Made by a program: the position numbers and the translations under genes | In this document: positions 8,758-16,099 of the stretch, one piece after another | Position numbering within the stretch: the stretch's first letter is position 1 | Layout of the letters: each line of letters opens with the position of its first letter | Assembly (NCBI GenBank): GCA_036986135.1 | Contig: BTQZ01000006.1 | Coordinates: forward strand, 25,267-89,266 | DNA: 64,000 nt | From: JADFRG01 sp036986135 | Lineage (GTDB): Bacteria; Chloroflexota; Anaerolineae; Anaerolineales; E44-bin32 | Direction: 5' to 3' | The notes under the pieces: generated by a model | The model's input: only the letters and a program-made list of their open reading frames with translations | Told to the model about the DNA's origin: nothing | Databases searched by the model: none

Positions 8758-9131
8758 TACACGCCCTCGAGCAGGCCCATTGCTTGCGCGGAGCTGATCG
8801 CGCCAGCGGCGAGTTCGTCTAGAATACGATGGCGCTGCTCCTCATCCAGTCCTGGCTCTGAGGATCCGACCTCGAATCCCATCTGCTGGATCACTTCGTT
8901 CAGGCGCGATCGCAGCGTCGGGTAAGACATCCCGAGCTCCCGCTCCATGCGGATGAGCTTGCCTTCGCAGCTGACGAAGGTCTCCACAAAGGCCAACTGT
9001 TCGGGAGTCAGTCGGCCCATGCGCCCCGTTTCAAAGTAACCTTCGATGGCCGTATCGCAATTGCGACAGTGCAATCGGGTGACGTACAGGCGCTCCTCAC
9101 ATACCGGGCAGATGGAAGGCATCTTATTCAT
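8757..9131 (-). CDS. DUF2089 family regulator with SHOCT-like C-terminus
   Basis: 124 residues. A four-cysteine zinc ribbon (CPVC, then CRNC) at the N-terminus is followed by RLTPEQLAFVETFVSCEGKL and the helix-turn-helix-like MSYPTLRSRLNEVI, the DUF2089 signature. The last 25 residues (EEQRHRILDELAAGAISSAQ) are the SHOCT-like module seen in three neighbouring proteins. It is probably the transcription factor of the block down to 2733. The promoter at 9190-9219 precedes it. Confidence 0.85.
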   Translation of the reverse strand: MNKMPSICPVCEERLYVTRLHCRNCDTAIEGYFETGRMGRLTPEQLAFVETFVSCEGKLIRMERELGMSYPTLRSRLNEVIQQMGFEVGSSEPGLDEEQRHRILDELAAGAISSAQAMGLLEGV

Positions 9132-9189
9132 GGGTTCTCACTTAGTTTGGCAGGATCGGAATTCGAAAGTCTACCTCAATATTTCAATA

Positions 9190-9219
9190 AAAATACACCA
9201 TTGGGATTGGATTTGTCAA
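9190..9219 (-). promoter_or_regulatory. Sigma-70-type promoter of the DUF2089 gene
   Basis: On the minus strand TTGACA (9214-9219) is separated by 18 bases from TATTTT (9190-9195), 59 bases before the ATG. A perfect ATATTAATAT palindrome (9225-9234) sits just upstream of the -35 box and could bind a regulator or act as an AT-rich UP element. Confidence 0.6.
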
Positions 9220-9387
9220 GTCCTATATTAATATTCTTGCACAAAGACCCAAATTTCTTGATAGTTGGCGCGGATTCTCGATGGTTTTCCCGGGGTCCCC
9301 CGAACCTGCGCGTGATTTCTCAACGGCTACAAAGATGCGTTTCGTCCCTGTTCCTTTGAGCGAGCTCGGATAGAATCAGCCTAGCTC

Positions 9388-10455
9388 ATGTCCAAGCTAT
9401 TTATCCCCGGTCCGACAGATGTAAACCCCGATGTGCTGAAAGCCCAACTGCAGCCGATGATCGGGCATCGCAGCCAGGAGTTCCAGGATCTCTATGCGCG
9501 CATTCAGCCGCGCCTTCAGCGAGTGTTCCAGACCGAGGCGCGCGTCTACGTCGCGGCCTCTTCAGGCAGCGGCCTCTGGGAGGGCGCCATGCGCAGCCTG
9601 GTGCGTGACCGGCTGCTGCTTTGTGTATGCGGTGCCTTTGGACAGCGATGGGCGGATGTCGCGCAAGGCAACCGCCTCGCCTTCGATCAACTGGACGTCG
9701 AGTGGGGTGAGCCCAACTTGCCTGAGCAGGTCGTCGCGGCGCTGGCCGAGAAGCAGTACGACACTCTGGCCGTGGTGCACAACGAGACCTCGACCGGGGT
9801 CGAGAATCCGGTACGAGAGATCGTCAGGGCTGCCCGGGACTCCCAGCCAGAGCTGATCGTGATGGTCGACGCGGTTTCCTCGGCGGCGGGGGTCCAGATC
9901 CCTGCCGATGACTGGGGATTGGATGTAGTGGTGACCTCCTCGCAGAAATGCTTCGCGCTGCCGCCGGGCCTGGCGCTCGCGGCGGTGAGCGACCGCGCGC
10001 TGGAGCGTGCGGCCCAGGTATCCCATCGGGGATGGTATTTCGATCTGCTGCTGCTCGAGAAATACCATCAGCGCAATTACACTCCCGCCACCCCGGCCAT
10101 TTCATTGCTCAATGCTCTCGATTTCCAGCTGGATCGCATATTGTCCGAGGGGATCGAAGCACGGCAGGCGCGTCATGAGCAGATGACGAAGCTCGTTCAA
10201 ACGTGGGCACAGGAGAATTTCGCGCTGTTTGCCGCGGAGGGGTATCGATCGAGAACCGTGACCGCCATCCGCAATACGCAGGAGATGAATATCCCGGCCC
10301 TTAACGAGCACCTGGCTCAATACGAAATGACCTTGGCCAACGGCTATGGGTCCTTGAAAAACAAGACCTTCCGCATCGGCCACATGGGCGAAACCCAACC
10401 CGCCGATGTCGAAGAGCTGCTCAACTACATCGACGAATTCCTGGCGCAGCATTAG
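9388..10455 (+). CDS. Class V PLP aminotransferase (serine--pyruvate / alanine--glyoxylate type)
   Basis: 355 residues. The start FIPGPTDVNPDVL and GHRSQEF segment are typical of the alanine-glyoxylate/serine-pyruvate transaminase group. The PLP lysine is K187 in SSQKCFALPPG, and VMVDAVSSAAG holds the aspartate to the cofactor nitrogen. Expected to interconvert serine or alanine with glyoxylate or pyruvate; the exact pair cannot be read from sequence. A TAGAAT box ends 11 bases before the ATG, so the mRNA leader would be very short. No Shine-Dalgarno site is seen. Confidence 0.85.
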   Translation: MSKLFIPGPTDVNPDVLKAQLQPMIGHRSQEFQDLYARIQPRLQRVFQTEARVYVAASSGSGLWEGAMRSLVRDRLLLCVCGAFGQRWADVAQGNRLAFDQLDVEWGEPNLPEQVVAALAEKQYDTLAVVHNETSTGVENPVREIVRAARDSQPELIVMVDAVSSAAGVQIPADDWGLDVVVTSSQKCFALPPGLALAAVSDRALERAAQVSHRGWYFDLLLLEKYHQRNYTPATPAISLLNALDFQLDRILSEGIEARQARHEQMTKLVQTWAQENFALFAAEGYRSRTVTAIRNTQEMNIPALNEHLAQYEMTLANGYGSLKNKTFRIGHMGETQPADVEELLNYIDEFLAQH

Positions 10456-10463
10456 TCAGAGCG

Positions 10464-10498
10464 CACCCCCCCTGCTCCCACGCTACCCTGCTCCCTTG
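10464..10498. repeat. Homopurine/homopyrimidine intergenic repeat, copy 3
   Basis: The tract CACCCCCCCTGCTCCCACGC and the following CCCTGCTCCC lie right after the aminotransferase stop. The core is shared with 2690-2731 and 8706-8757. Confidence 0.5.
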
Positions 10499-10531
10499 CA
10501 AAAGGCACGTAGCACGCGAAACCGAATCCGC

Positions 10532-10537
10532 TACAAT
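10532..10537 (+). promoter_or_regulatory. -10 box placed for leaderless transcription of the response regulator
   Basis: TACAAT at 10532-10537 ends six bases before ATG 10544, so transcription would begin at or next to the start codon. The -35 region (near 10509) is weak, and there is no ribosome site. Confidence 0.45.
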
Positions 10538-10543
10538 TTAGGT

Positions 10544-11170
10544 ATGGACACCGGCCCCATCCTCATCGTGGAAGACATCCCCTACCTGCTTGAGCTCATG
10601 GAAGTGACGCTCAAGTACAAGGGCTATTCCGTCGTCACAGCGCGCGACGGCGATGAAGCGTTGACCATGATCTCCGTTGAGAAGCCGGCACTCGTTCTGA
10701 CGGATGTTCTGATGCCCAGGCTGGATGGGTTCGCCTTTGCCCACAAGATCCGCATCAATCCCAAGACGCAGGACATTCCCATCATCTTCGTTTCCGCCAC
10801 CTACATCTCCGAGGCAGACAAGGCCTTTGCCATGAGTCTGGGCGCGGTGCGGTTCCTGGAGAAACCGGTCGAAGCCGAAGAACTGCTGCTCACTGTAGCG
10901 GAGGTATTGACTCAAGATCTATCCACGCTTCCCCCACCGATTTCAAATGCAGATTTTTATCGGGGGTACCAGGAGCGCCTGGAAGCCAAGCTCTCCGAGA
11001 AGATCGAGCAGATTAGTCGCGCCAAACGGCTGGTGGACACCGTTCCTGACGAACAGCGGCCTATGTTTGAAGCGCTGCTGGTGCAAACCGAATTGCAACG
11101 CGGTCAGCTCGAAGCCGAGCTGGGAACCGTTCACGAGCGTCTGGGGCAGGGAGCCGTCACAGAACCTTGA
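10544..11170 (+). CDS. Single-domain response regulator with helical tail
   Basis: 208 residues from ATG 10544. Residues 3-120 are a receiver domain: acidic pair ED, phospho-acceptor Asp in LVLTDVLMPRLDG, Ser in FVSATY and Lys in FLEKPVE. Residues 130-208 are a charged helical, probably coiled-coil, tail (LEAKLSEKIEQISRAKRLV), not a DNA-binding domain. It therefore signals through protein contacts. No histidine kinase is adjacent. Its TGA shares one base with the ATG of the next gene (TGATG). Confidence 0.85.
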   Translation: MDTGPILIVEDIPYLLELMEVTLKYKGYSVVTARDGDEALTMISVEKPALVLTDVLMPRLDGFAFAHKIRINPKTQDIPIIFVSATYISEADKAFAMSLGAVRFLEKPVEAEELLLTVAEVLTQDLSTLPPPISNADFYRGYQERLEAKLSEKIEQISRAKRLVDTVPDEQRPMFEALLVQTELQRGQLEAELGTVHERLGQGAVTEP

Positions 11171-11964
11171 TGCAAGACCGTTTACAGCTGGCGATCGAAC
11201 TGGCCCGCCGTGCAGGCGGGCTCATTCTTGAGGGCCAGGGCAGGAGCCTCCACGTCTCGAAGAAGGGGGCCACCGACCTGGTCACAGACTACGATCTGAA
11301 ATCAGAGCGGATGCTGGTGAAGGCCGTCCGCAGCGCCTATCCGGAAGACGCCATCATGGCCGAAGAAGGAAGCGGATCGGACACTCTGGGTGGTGCGCCG
11401 GGTGAGGCCAAGCACCTCTGGCTGATCGACCCGTTGGACGGTACAACCAACTATGCCCACGGCATACCCTTTTACTCCGTGTCAATCGGGCTGATGGCCG
11501 GCGAGCGCATCCTGTTTGGAGTGGTCTACGATCCCTCTCGGGATGAACTCTTCCATGCCAGCGAGGGCGGCGGCGCCTGGCTCGGCGATCAGCCGCTTCA
11601 TGTATCTGAGAACCGCGTTCTAGAGGACAGCCTGCTCGTCACCGGCTTCCCCTATGACATCCGCACCAACCCCGACAACAATTTGAACCATTTCAGCGAG
11701 TTCGCAGTGCGCTCGCTGGCGGTGCGTCGTCTGGGCTCGGCGGCGCTGGACCTGGCTTATGTGGCCGCCGGGCGATTTGAGGGTTACTGGGAACTGCGCC
11801 TCAACGCCTGGGACTGGGCCGCAGGCGTCTTGCTGACCCGCGAGGCAGGCGGCATGGTTACGACCTTCTCAGGCGACGATAAAGTGCTTGACGGGGACGA
11901 GACCATGCTGGCAACCAACGGCCGTATTCACAACTTAATGATGGAGACGCTCGGTCGAAACTAA
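11170..11964 (+). CDS. Inositol monophosphatase family protein
   Basis: 264 residues with the complete Mg-binding set of the family: MAEEGSGSD (motif E-E), WLIDPLDGTTNYAHG (D-P-L-D-G-T) and the C-terminal NAWDWAAGVLL. It hydrolyses phosphate monoesters such as myo-inositol-1-phosphate (SuhB-like). Fructose-1,6-bisphosphate, histidinol phosphate or PAP are possible alternatives. Translationally coupled to the response regulator by TGATG. Confidence 0.88.
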   Translation: MQDRLQLAIELARRAGGLILEGQGRSLHVSKKGATDLVTDYDLKSERMLVKAVRSAYPEDAIMAEEGSGSDTLGGAPGEAKHLWLIDPLDGTTNYAHGIPFYSVSIGLMAGERILFGVVYDPSRDELFHASEGGGAWLGDQPLHVSENRVLEDSLLVTGFPYDIRTNPDNNLNHFSEFAVRSLAVRRLGSAALDLAYVAAGRFEGYWELRLNAWDWAAGVLLTREAGGMVTTFSGDDKVLDGDETMLATNGRIHNLMMETLGRN

Positions 11965-12059
11965 GTACGTAGGCTCCTATCAAAGGCAATTCCGGAGTCT
12001 AGGATTCAGGATTTGTCGGTTGGATTACGAGTTGGCGCGCGTGAGCATGACGAACGCGA

Positions 12060-12884
12060 TTATGCGCCTGTGTCGTGGACGCGAAGCCGCTTTTCGAGTT
12101 CGCCGAAATCTACACGGGCGGTCATATCCAGGCTGAGAGGTGTGACGGAAACTTCACGCGCCACGCGTACGGCGTAGACATCCGAGTCGGGTTCGAGCTT
12201 GTCCTCGTCGAATCGGATCTCGAAGTCGACGCGCACTGATTCGTCGAAGTGCTGTCGCTCGGGACTCAGCGGGACGTAGTACTGCGATCTCGAGAGCCGC
12301 GTGAGCCGCCACGCGGTTTCCATCGTAGCGTCAGAGGGGACATCCACCTTAAGTACATCGACATCCGGGAAGGCGTCGCCTTGCAGCAGAAGCCGTGCGA
12401 AGCGGCTTGTGAAATATGCAGCAGCGGAGAAATCGATCTTGACCGCTCCCCGCTGGTGCTCCTTCGGCATCTCCAGAGAGATCGCCATGGCCGGCACGCC
12501 AAAGGCCGCTCCTTCGAGGGCGGCCCCGACCGTACCAGAGATTGTGATGCTTACGGTCAGGTTCTCGCCGAGGTTGATTCCGGCCACTACCAGATCCGGG
12601 CGTTCGTCCATGAGCTCCAGGATTCCGTGCTGGACGGTCTGCGCCGGAGAGCCGCCCACGGCGTAGACCTTCCATGTCACGCCGTGAACCGTGACTTCTT
12701 CTTCCCGGAGCACCCCATCTGAAGCCATCGGCATGCTGCGTCCGGCTCCGGAATGCTGCTCGCGCGGTGCGGCCACGGTGACGAATCCGAGCTCCGAGAG
12801 CGCTTCCGCCGCGGCCCACAGCCCGTCGGAGCGGATTCCGTCGTCGTTAGTCAGCAGGATCTTAGGATTCTTGGCCTTAGCCAC
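12060..12884 (-). CDS. surE: 5'/3'-nucleotidase SurE
   Basis: 274 residues. The N-terminus ILLTNDDGIRSDGL gives the metal-binding Asp pair D14/D15. S45 in EQHSGAGRSM and N104 in AGINLGENL complete the metal site. SurE dephosphorylates nucleoside 5'/3'-monophosphates in the cytoplasm. The segment that in most SurE proteins reads GxDVxYSGTVGAA is here LTVSITISGTVGAALEG, lacking the usual D-V-x-Y. It is the last gene of the minus-strand run that includes M24 and hyuBA, about 200 bases away from M24, so operon membership is uncertain. Confidence 0.92.
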   Translation of the reverse strand: MAKAKNPKILLTNDDGIRSDGLWAAAEALSELGFVTVAAPREQHSGAGRSMPMASDGVLREEEVTVHGVTWKVYAVGGSPAQTVQHGILELMDERPDLVVAGINLGENLTVSITISGTVGAALEGAAFGVPAMAISLEMPKEHQRGAVKIDFSAAAYFTSRFARLLLQGDAFPDVDVLKVDVPSDATMETAWRLTRLSRSQYYVPLSPERQHFDESVRVDFEIRFDEDKLEPDSDVYAVRVAREVSVTPLSLDMTARVDFGELEKRLRVHDTGA

Positions 12885-13037
12885 CGCGCAATCTTATCAC
12901 TGGAGAGCGATGGATCGAGAGGGATGAGCCGCACGTCTGCAAAGTATTAGCAGGCCAGGGCGTGCGGGTCGGTGCTGCGGTCAATGTTGGAGTGTGCTTC
13001 GTGAATCCGAACAGCTGATTGCAGATTAATTACCACT

Positions 13038-13066
13038 TGCCGTAGGTCGGCGCCCAGGCTACGGCA
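13038..13066 (-). other. Hairpin between the M24 gene and surE
   Basis: TGCCGTAG (13038-13045) pairs with CTACGGCA (13059-13066), an 8-bp stem with a 13-base loop, just past the M24 stop. No T-run follows on the minus strand, so termination is unproven. Confidence 0.35.
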
Positions 13067-13087
13067 CCTATGAACCGAGGCAAGGCC

Positions 13088-14218
13088 TCACACTGCGACA
13101 ACTCGTAAATCACGGCCAAAAGTGGTCAAGCTTTCGACTCCCTCCCGTGTCACGACGACATTGTCTTCGATCCGGACCCCACCCCATCCCTCGATGTAGA
13201 TGCCGGGCTCGATGGTGAACACCATGCCCTCTTCGAGTTGAAGCTGGTTGCCCTCCACAATGCTCGGCGGCTCGTGAACGTCGAGCCCAAGGCCGTGCCC
13301 GGTGCGGTGAATGAAGTATTCTCCATATCCGGCATCGACTATCGCCCCCCGCGCGGCGCGATCCACGTCCTGGCATGTGACACCCGGACGGGCGGCCTCT
13401 CGGCCAACCTTATTGGCGGCCTTCACCGCCGCATACACTTCCTGCTGGCGGTCATCCGCCTGGCGCCCCACCACAAATGTACGCGTCATATCGGCATAGT
13501 AACCATCCACTGTTGTGGTGAAATCGATCAGCAGAATATCGCCCTCCTCGACGGGTCGATTTCCCGTGCGACCGTGAGGTAGTGCCGAGCTGGAGCCAGT
13601 CTGAACCAACGGCTCGAGCGTCACCATTTCGCCGCCACTTTGCAATACTGCGACGGTGAGATCGCTGCAGATCTCGCGTTCAATCATGCCAGGCCGCAAA
13701 TGGGAGATAGTCCGTTCCAACGCCGTCTCCAGCGCTTGAACCGCTCTCCGCAGCGAGGCAACTTCGGCGGCGTCTTTGCGTAGTCGCAACGGATCCAGTA
13801 CGCCTTCGCCTTTGGCGATGCGAATATCCGGCAAGAAGCGCGCAATCAGGTCTTGTTCCATGACGCGCATTCTCTGATGCTCGACACCAAGTGTCTGGAG
13901 GCCCTCCAAGAAAACGGCAGCCTCGCGCATGGCCTCGTCCGGGCCTGTTTCGTCCGTCCACGTAAGCAGGCGTGCTTCGAACGGAACCACACGCCGCCAA
14001 GTCGGTGCCTCCAATTCGGGAATCACGACCAGCATTTGGGCATTCTTGTCCGCGGGGATGAACGTGATGAAAGGACGCTCAAGCAGGAAGAACTCCTCAC
14101 CGGTTAGGTATTGCAGGTTGAAGCCGGGCACCAGAGCCAGGTATTCCATGTTTGCGGCCTTGATTTGCCGTTGCAGCGCCTCAAGACGGACTCGCTGAAC
14201 GTCCGACATAGTCGCCAT
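13088..14218 (-). CDS. M24 family metallopeptidase (Xaa-Pro aminopeptidase/dipeptidase-like)
   Basis: 376 residues. An N-terminal creatinase-like domain (residues 1-140) is followed by a pita-bread peptidase domain. The five metal ligands are visible: Asp in LLIDFTTTVDG, Asp in YYADMTRTF, His in HRTGHGLGLDVHEP, Glu in FTIEPGIY and Glu in GGVRIEDNV. It therefore resembles metal-dependent prolidases rather than metal-free creatinase. ATG 14218 begins one base after the stop of the SDR relic (TAGGATG), the mark of a former coupled gene pair. The role in the hyu cluster is unknown; cleavage of N-substituted or cyclic amide products is possible. Confidence 0.85.
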   Translation of the reverse strand: MATMSDVQRVRLEALQRQIKAANMEYLALVPGFNLQYLTGEEFFLLERPFITFIPADKNAQMLVVIPELEAPTWRRVVPFEARLLTWTDETGPDEAMREAAVFLEGLQTLGVEHQRMRVMEQDLIARFLPDIRIAKGEGVLDPLRLRKDAAEVASLRRAVQALETALERTISHLRPGMIEREICSDLTVAVLQSGGEMVTLEPLVQTGSSSALPHGRTGNRPVEEGDILLIDFTTTVDGYYADMTRTFVVGRQADDRQQEVYAAVKAANKVGREAARPGVTCQDVDRAARGAIVDAGYGEYFIHRTGHGLGLDVHEPPSIVEGNQLQLEEGMVFTIEPGIYIEGWGGVRIEDNVVVTREGVESLTTFGRDLRVVAV

Positions 14219-14219
14219 C

Positions 14220-14282
14220 CTAGAGGGCCTTCACTGCGCCGCCATACACCAACAGCGAGGCGCCGGTGAGGTAGCTTGCCAT
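14220..14282 (-). pseudogene. C-terminal relic of a short-chain dehydrogenase (SDR)
   Basis: Minus-strand codons read M-ASYLTGASLLVYGGAVKAL-stop. This matches the canonical SDR tail (SYLTGASLLVDGG) except that the D is Y. Upstream of it the frame shows no SDR sequence before the hyuB stop at 14342. The fragment is too short to be functional and ends one base before the M24 start. Confidence 0.6.
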
Positions 14283-14341
14283 GGATTCTCCCCCGACGTT
14301 CGGCTGTAGGAACATGCTCGGGTGAGGCACGAGGGGTGAAC

Positions 14342-16099
14342 CTAGACCGGCCTCTTGTCCTCCTTCCGCAAGGCTTCGCGCTGCTTCTCAGTGGCCTTCT
14401 CGTCTATCGACAGATCATCTTTCAGCACGACACCGTAGTCGCGCTCTGCGCCCTGGCGGGTTACGTAGCCGTCGATCACATCTTCACGCACGAGCGCAGG
14501 ATCGCGCTCCCACGCGTTGCCGAAGCCGCCTCCACCGCCTGTGTATAGTCTGACCACGCCTCCAGCGTCCACTGGCAGGGCATTGACCTTGAGCAGATGC
14601 TGCTCTCCCTCGGTACCGGGGTTGATCACGACATCGGGTCCGACGCCGTCGCCTCCGCCTAATAGGCCCCACGCTTTGGTTACGGAGCGCTCGAACCAGA
14701 GATAAACAGAGGCTGGCGCTTCCAGGTGGTATTCCCGGTAGATACCCGTGCCGCCACGAAAGCGCCCTGGACCGCCGGTGTCGGCTCGGAAGCCATATCT
14801 CCTCAGGACAACCGGATACTTATTCTCGTAGACCTCGACTGGATAATCCTTAAAGCCTCCGTTCACATTGTTGATCAACGCATCCTGTCCATCGTTTGTC
14901 TCGAACGCGCCCCAGCCGCCAGGATTGGCCTCGACAGACAGGAATGGGATGTCGCCCTTGCGAGGATCCGTTCCGGCAACGTAGATAACCATCGAATCTC
15001 CGTAGTGGGCTCCGGCTACCCTGTCTGGCAGGGCGGGGGCCAGCGCCCGCGGGATCAAGTCAATGAGCAAGCCCAGGGACGAGAAGTACCACTGGCAGGC
15101 TGCCGGCTCCTGGGCATAGAAGATCGATCCTTCAGGCGCCTTGACTGTGAGGGTCTTGAAGGTCCCGCCGTCCACCGGGCGATCGGGGTTGACTAGCAGC
15201 TTGAAGGCTACCCGAACAGCGGATATCGTTTGCGGAAAACCACAATTCACGGGACCGCGCGTTTGCTCTGCCGATCCGTCAAGGTCAACCGTCATCTGGT
15301 CACCTTCCACAATGACCTTCACCTTGACCGCGATCGGGCCGGATCCCAGGCCGTCGTTGTCGAGGAAGCCTTCGGAGGTGTAGACCCCATCCGGAATGGC
15401 TGCCACAGCCTCCCGCTCCAATTGCTCCGACTGCCGGAAGATCTCATCTCGGGCGGCCAGGACTGTGTCGTAGCCGAAACGCTCCAACAGCGCCTGGAGG
15501 CGCTTCTCACCTGTACGGCACGCGGCCACCTGGGCGTTCATGTCGCCCACCAGCCCATGCCCGAAGCGGCTGTTGCGCCTGAGGATCTCGATGATATCTT
15601 CGCGGGGACCGAAGTTCTCGTAGATCTTGGTGGGAGGCCAGCGCGTGCCCTCCTGATAGATCTCGTGCGAGTCCATCGGTCCGCCGGGGTCCTTTGCGCC
15701 CACGTCGAGCCAGTGGGCACGTGTCGCTGAGAATCCCACAAGCCTGCCCTCGGAGTAGATCGGAGCGAAGATCGTCGAGTCGTTCAGGTGGGTGCCCGTG
15801 AGATAGGAGTCGTTCATGTGGAAGATGTCGCCCGGCTTGAAGATATCCCACCCGTATAGATCACCTGTGAGCTTCACGCACACTTCTAGGTTGCCCAGGA
15901 AAAGGGGCAGGCCTAGCGACTGGCCAAGAACATTGCCATGTTCGTCGAGGAGCGCCACCGAGCAGTCCTTGCCCTCATAGATGATCGGGGTATAGGCGCT
16001 GCGGATGAGGGTTGCATTCATGTCTTGGGCGGTAGAGACGAACGCGTTGCGAATAATCTCTGTAGTAATTGGGTCGATTGCCATGCTCATAATCCTCAT
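14342..16099 (-). CDS. hyuB: Hydantoinase/oxoprolinase family protein, subunit B
   Basis: About 580 residues. The N-terminus MAIDPITTEIIRNAF and the segments GDIFHMNDSYLTGTHLND and RGPVNCGFPQT are typical of HyuB/OplB. It pairs with HyuA to open cyclic amides such as N-methylhydantoin or 5-oxoproline with ATP, or to carboxylate ketones in acetophenone-carboxylase-like members. Its first possible ATG (16099) overlaps the hyuA stop. The ATG at 16084 has GAGG nine bases upstream and may be the real start. C-terminal residues are charged (KQREALRKEDKRPV). Confidence 0.88.
   Translation of the reverse strand: MRIMSMAIDPITTEIIRNAFVSTAQDMNATLIRSAYTPIIYEGKDCSVALLDEHGNVLGQSLGLPLFLGNLEVCVKLTGDLYGWDIFKPGDIFHMNDSYLTGTHLNDSTIFAPIYSEGRLVGFSATRAHWLDVGAKDPGGPMDSHEIYQEGTRWPPTKIYENFGPREDIIEILRRNSRFGHGLVGDMNAQVAACRTGEKRLQALLERFGYDTVLAARDEIFRQSEQLEREAVAAIPDGVYTSEGFLDNDGLGSGPIAVKVKVIVEGDQMTVDLDGSAEQTRGPVNCGFPQTISAVRVAFKLLVNPDRPVDGGTFKTLTVKAPEGSIFYAQEPAACQWYFSSLGLLIDLIPRALAPALPDRVAGAHYGDSMVIYVAGTDPRKGDIPFLSVEANPGGWGAFETNDGQDALINNVNGGFKDYPVEVYENKYPVVLRRYGFRADTGGPGRFRGGTGIYREYHLEAPASVYLWFERSVTKAWGLLGGGDGVGPDVVINPGTEGEQHLLKVNALPVDAGGVVRLYTGGGGGFGNAWERDPALVREDVIDGYVTRQGAERDYGVVLKDDLSIDEKATEKQREALRKEDKRPV

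Noticed and set aside
13088..14218. Creatinase in a creatinine/N-methylhydantoin pathway with hyuAB
   Set aside because: All five metal ligands of M24 peptidases are present; creatinase does not use them. No creatininase or sarcosine oxidase is nearby.
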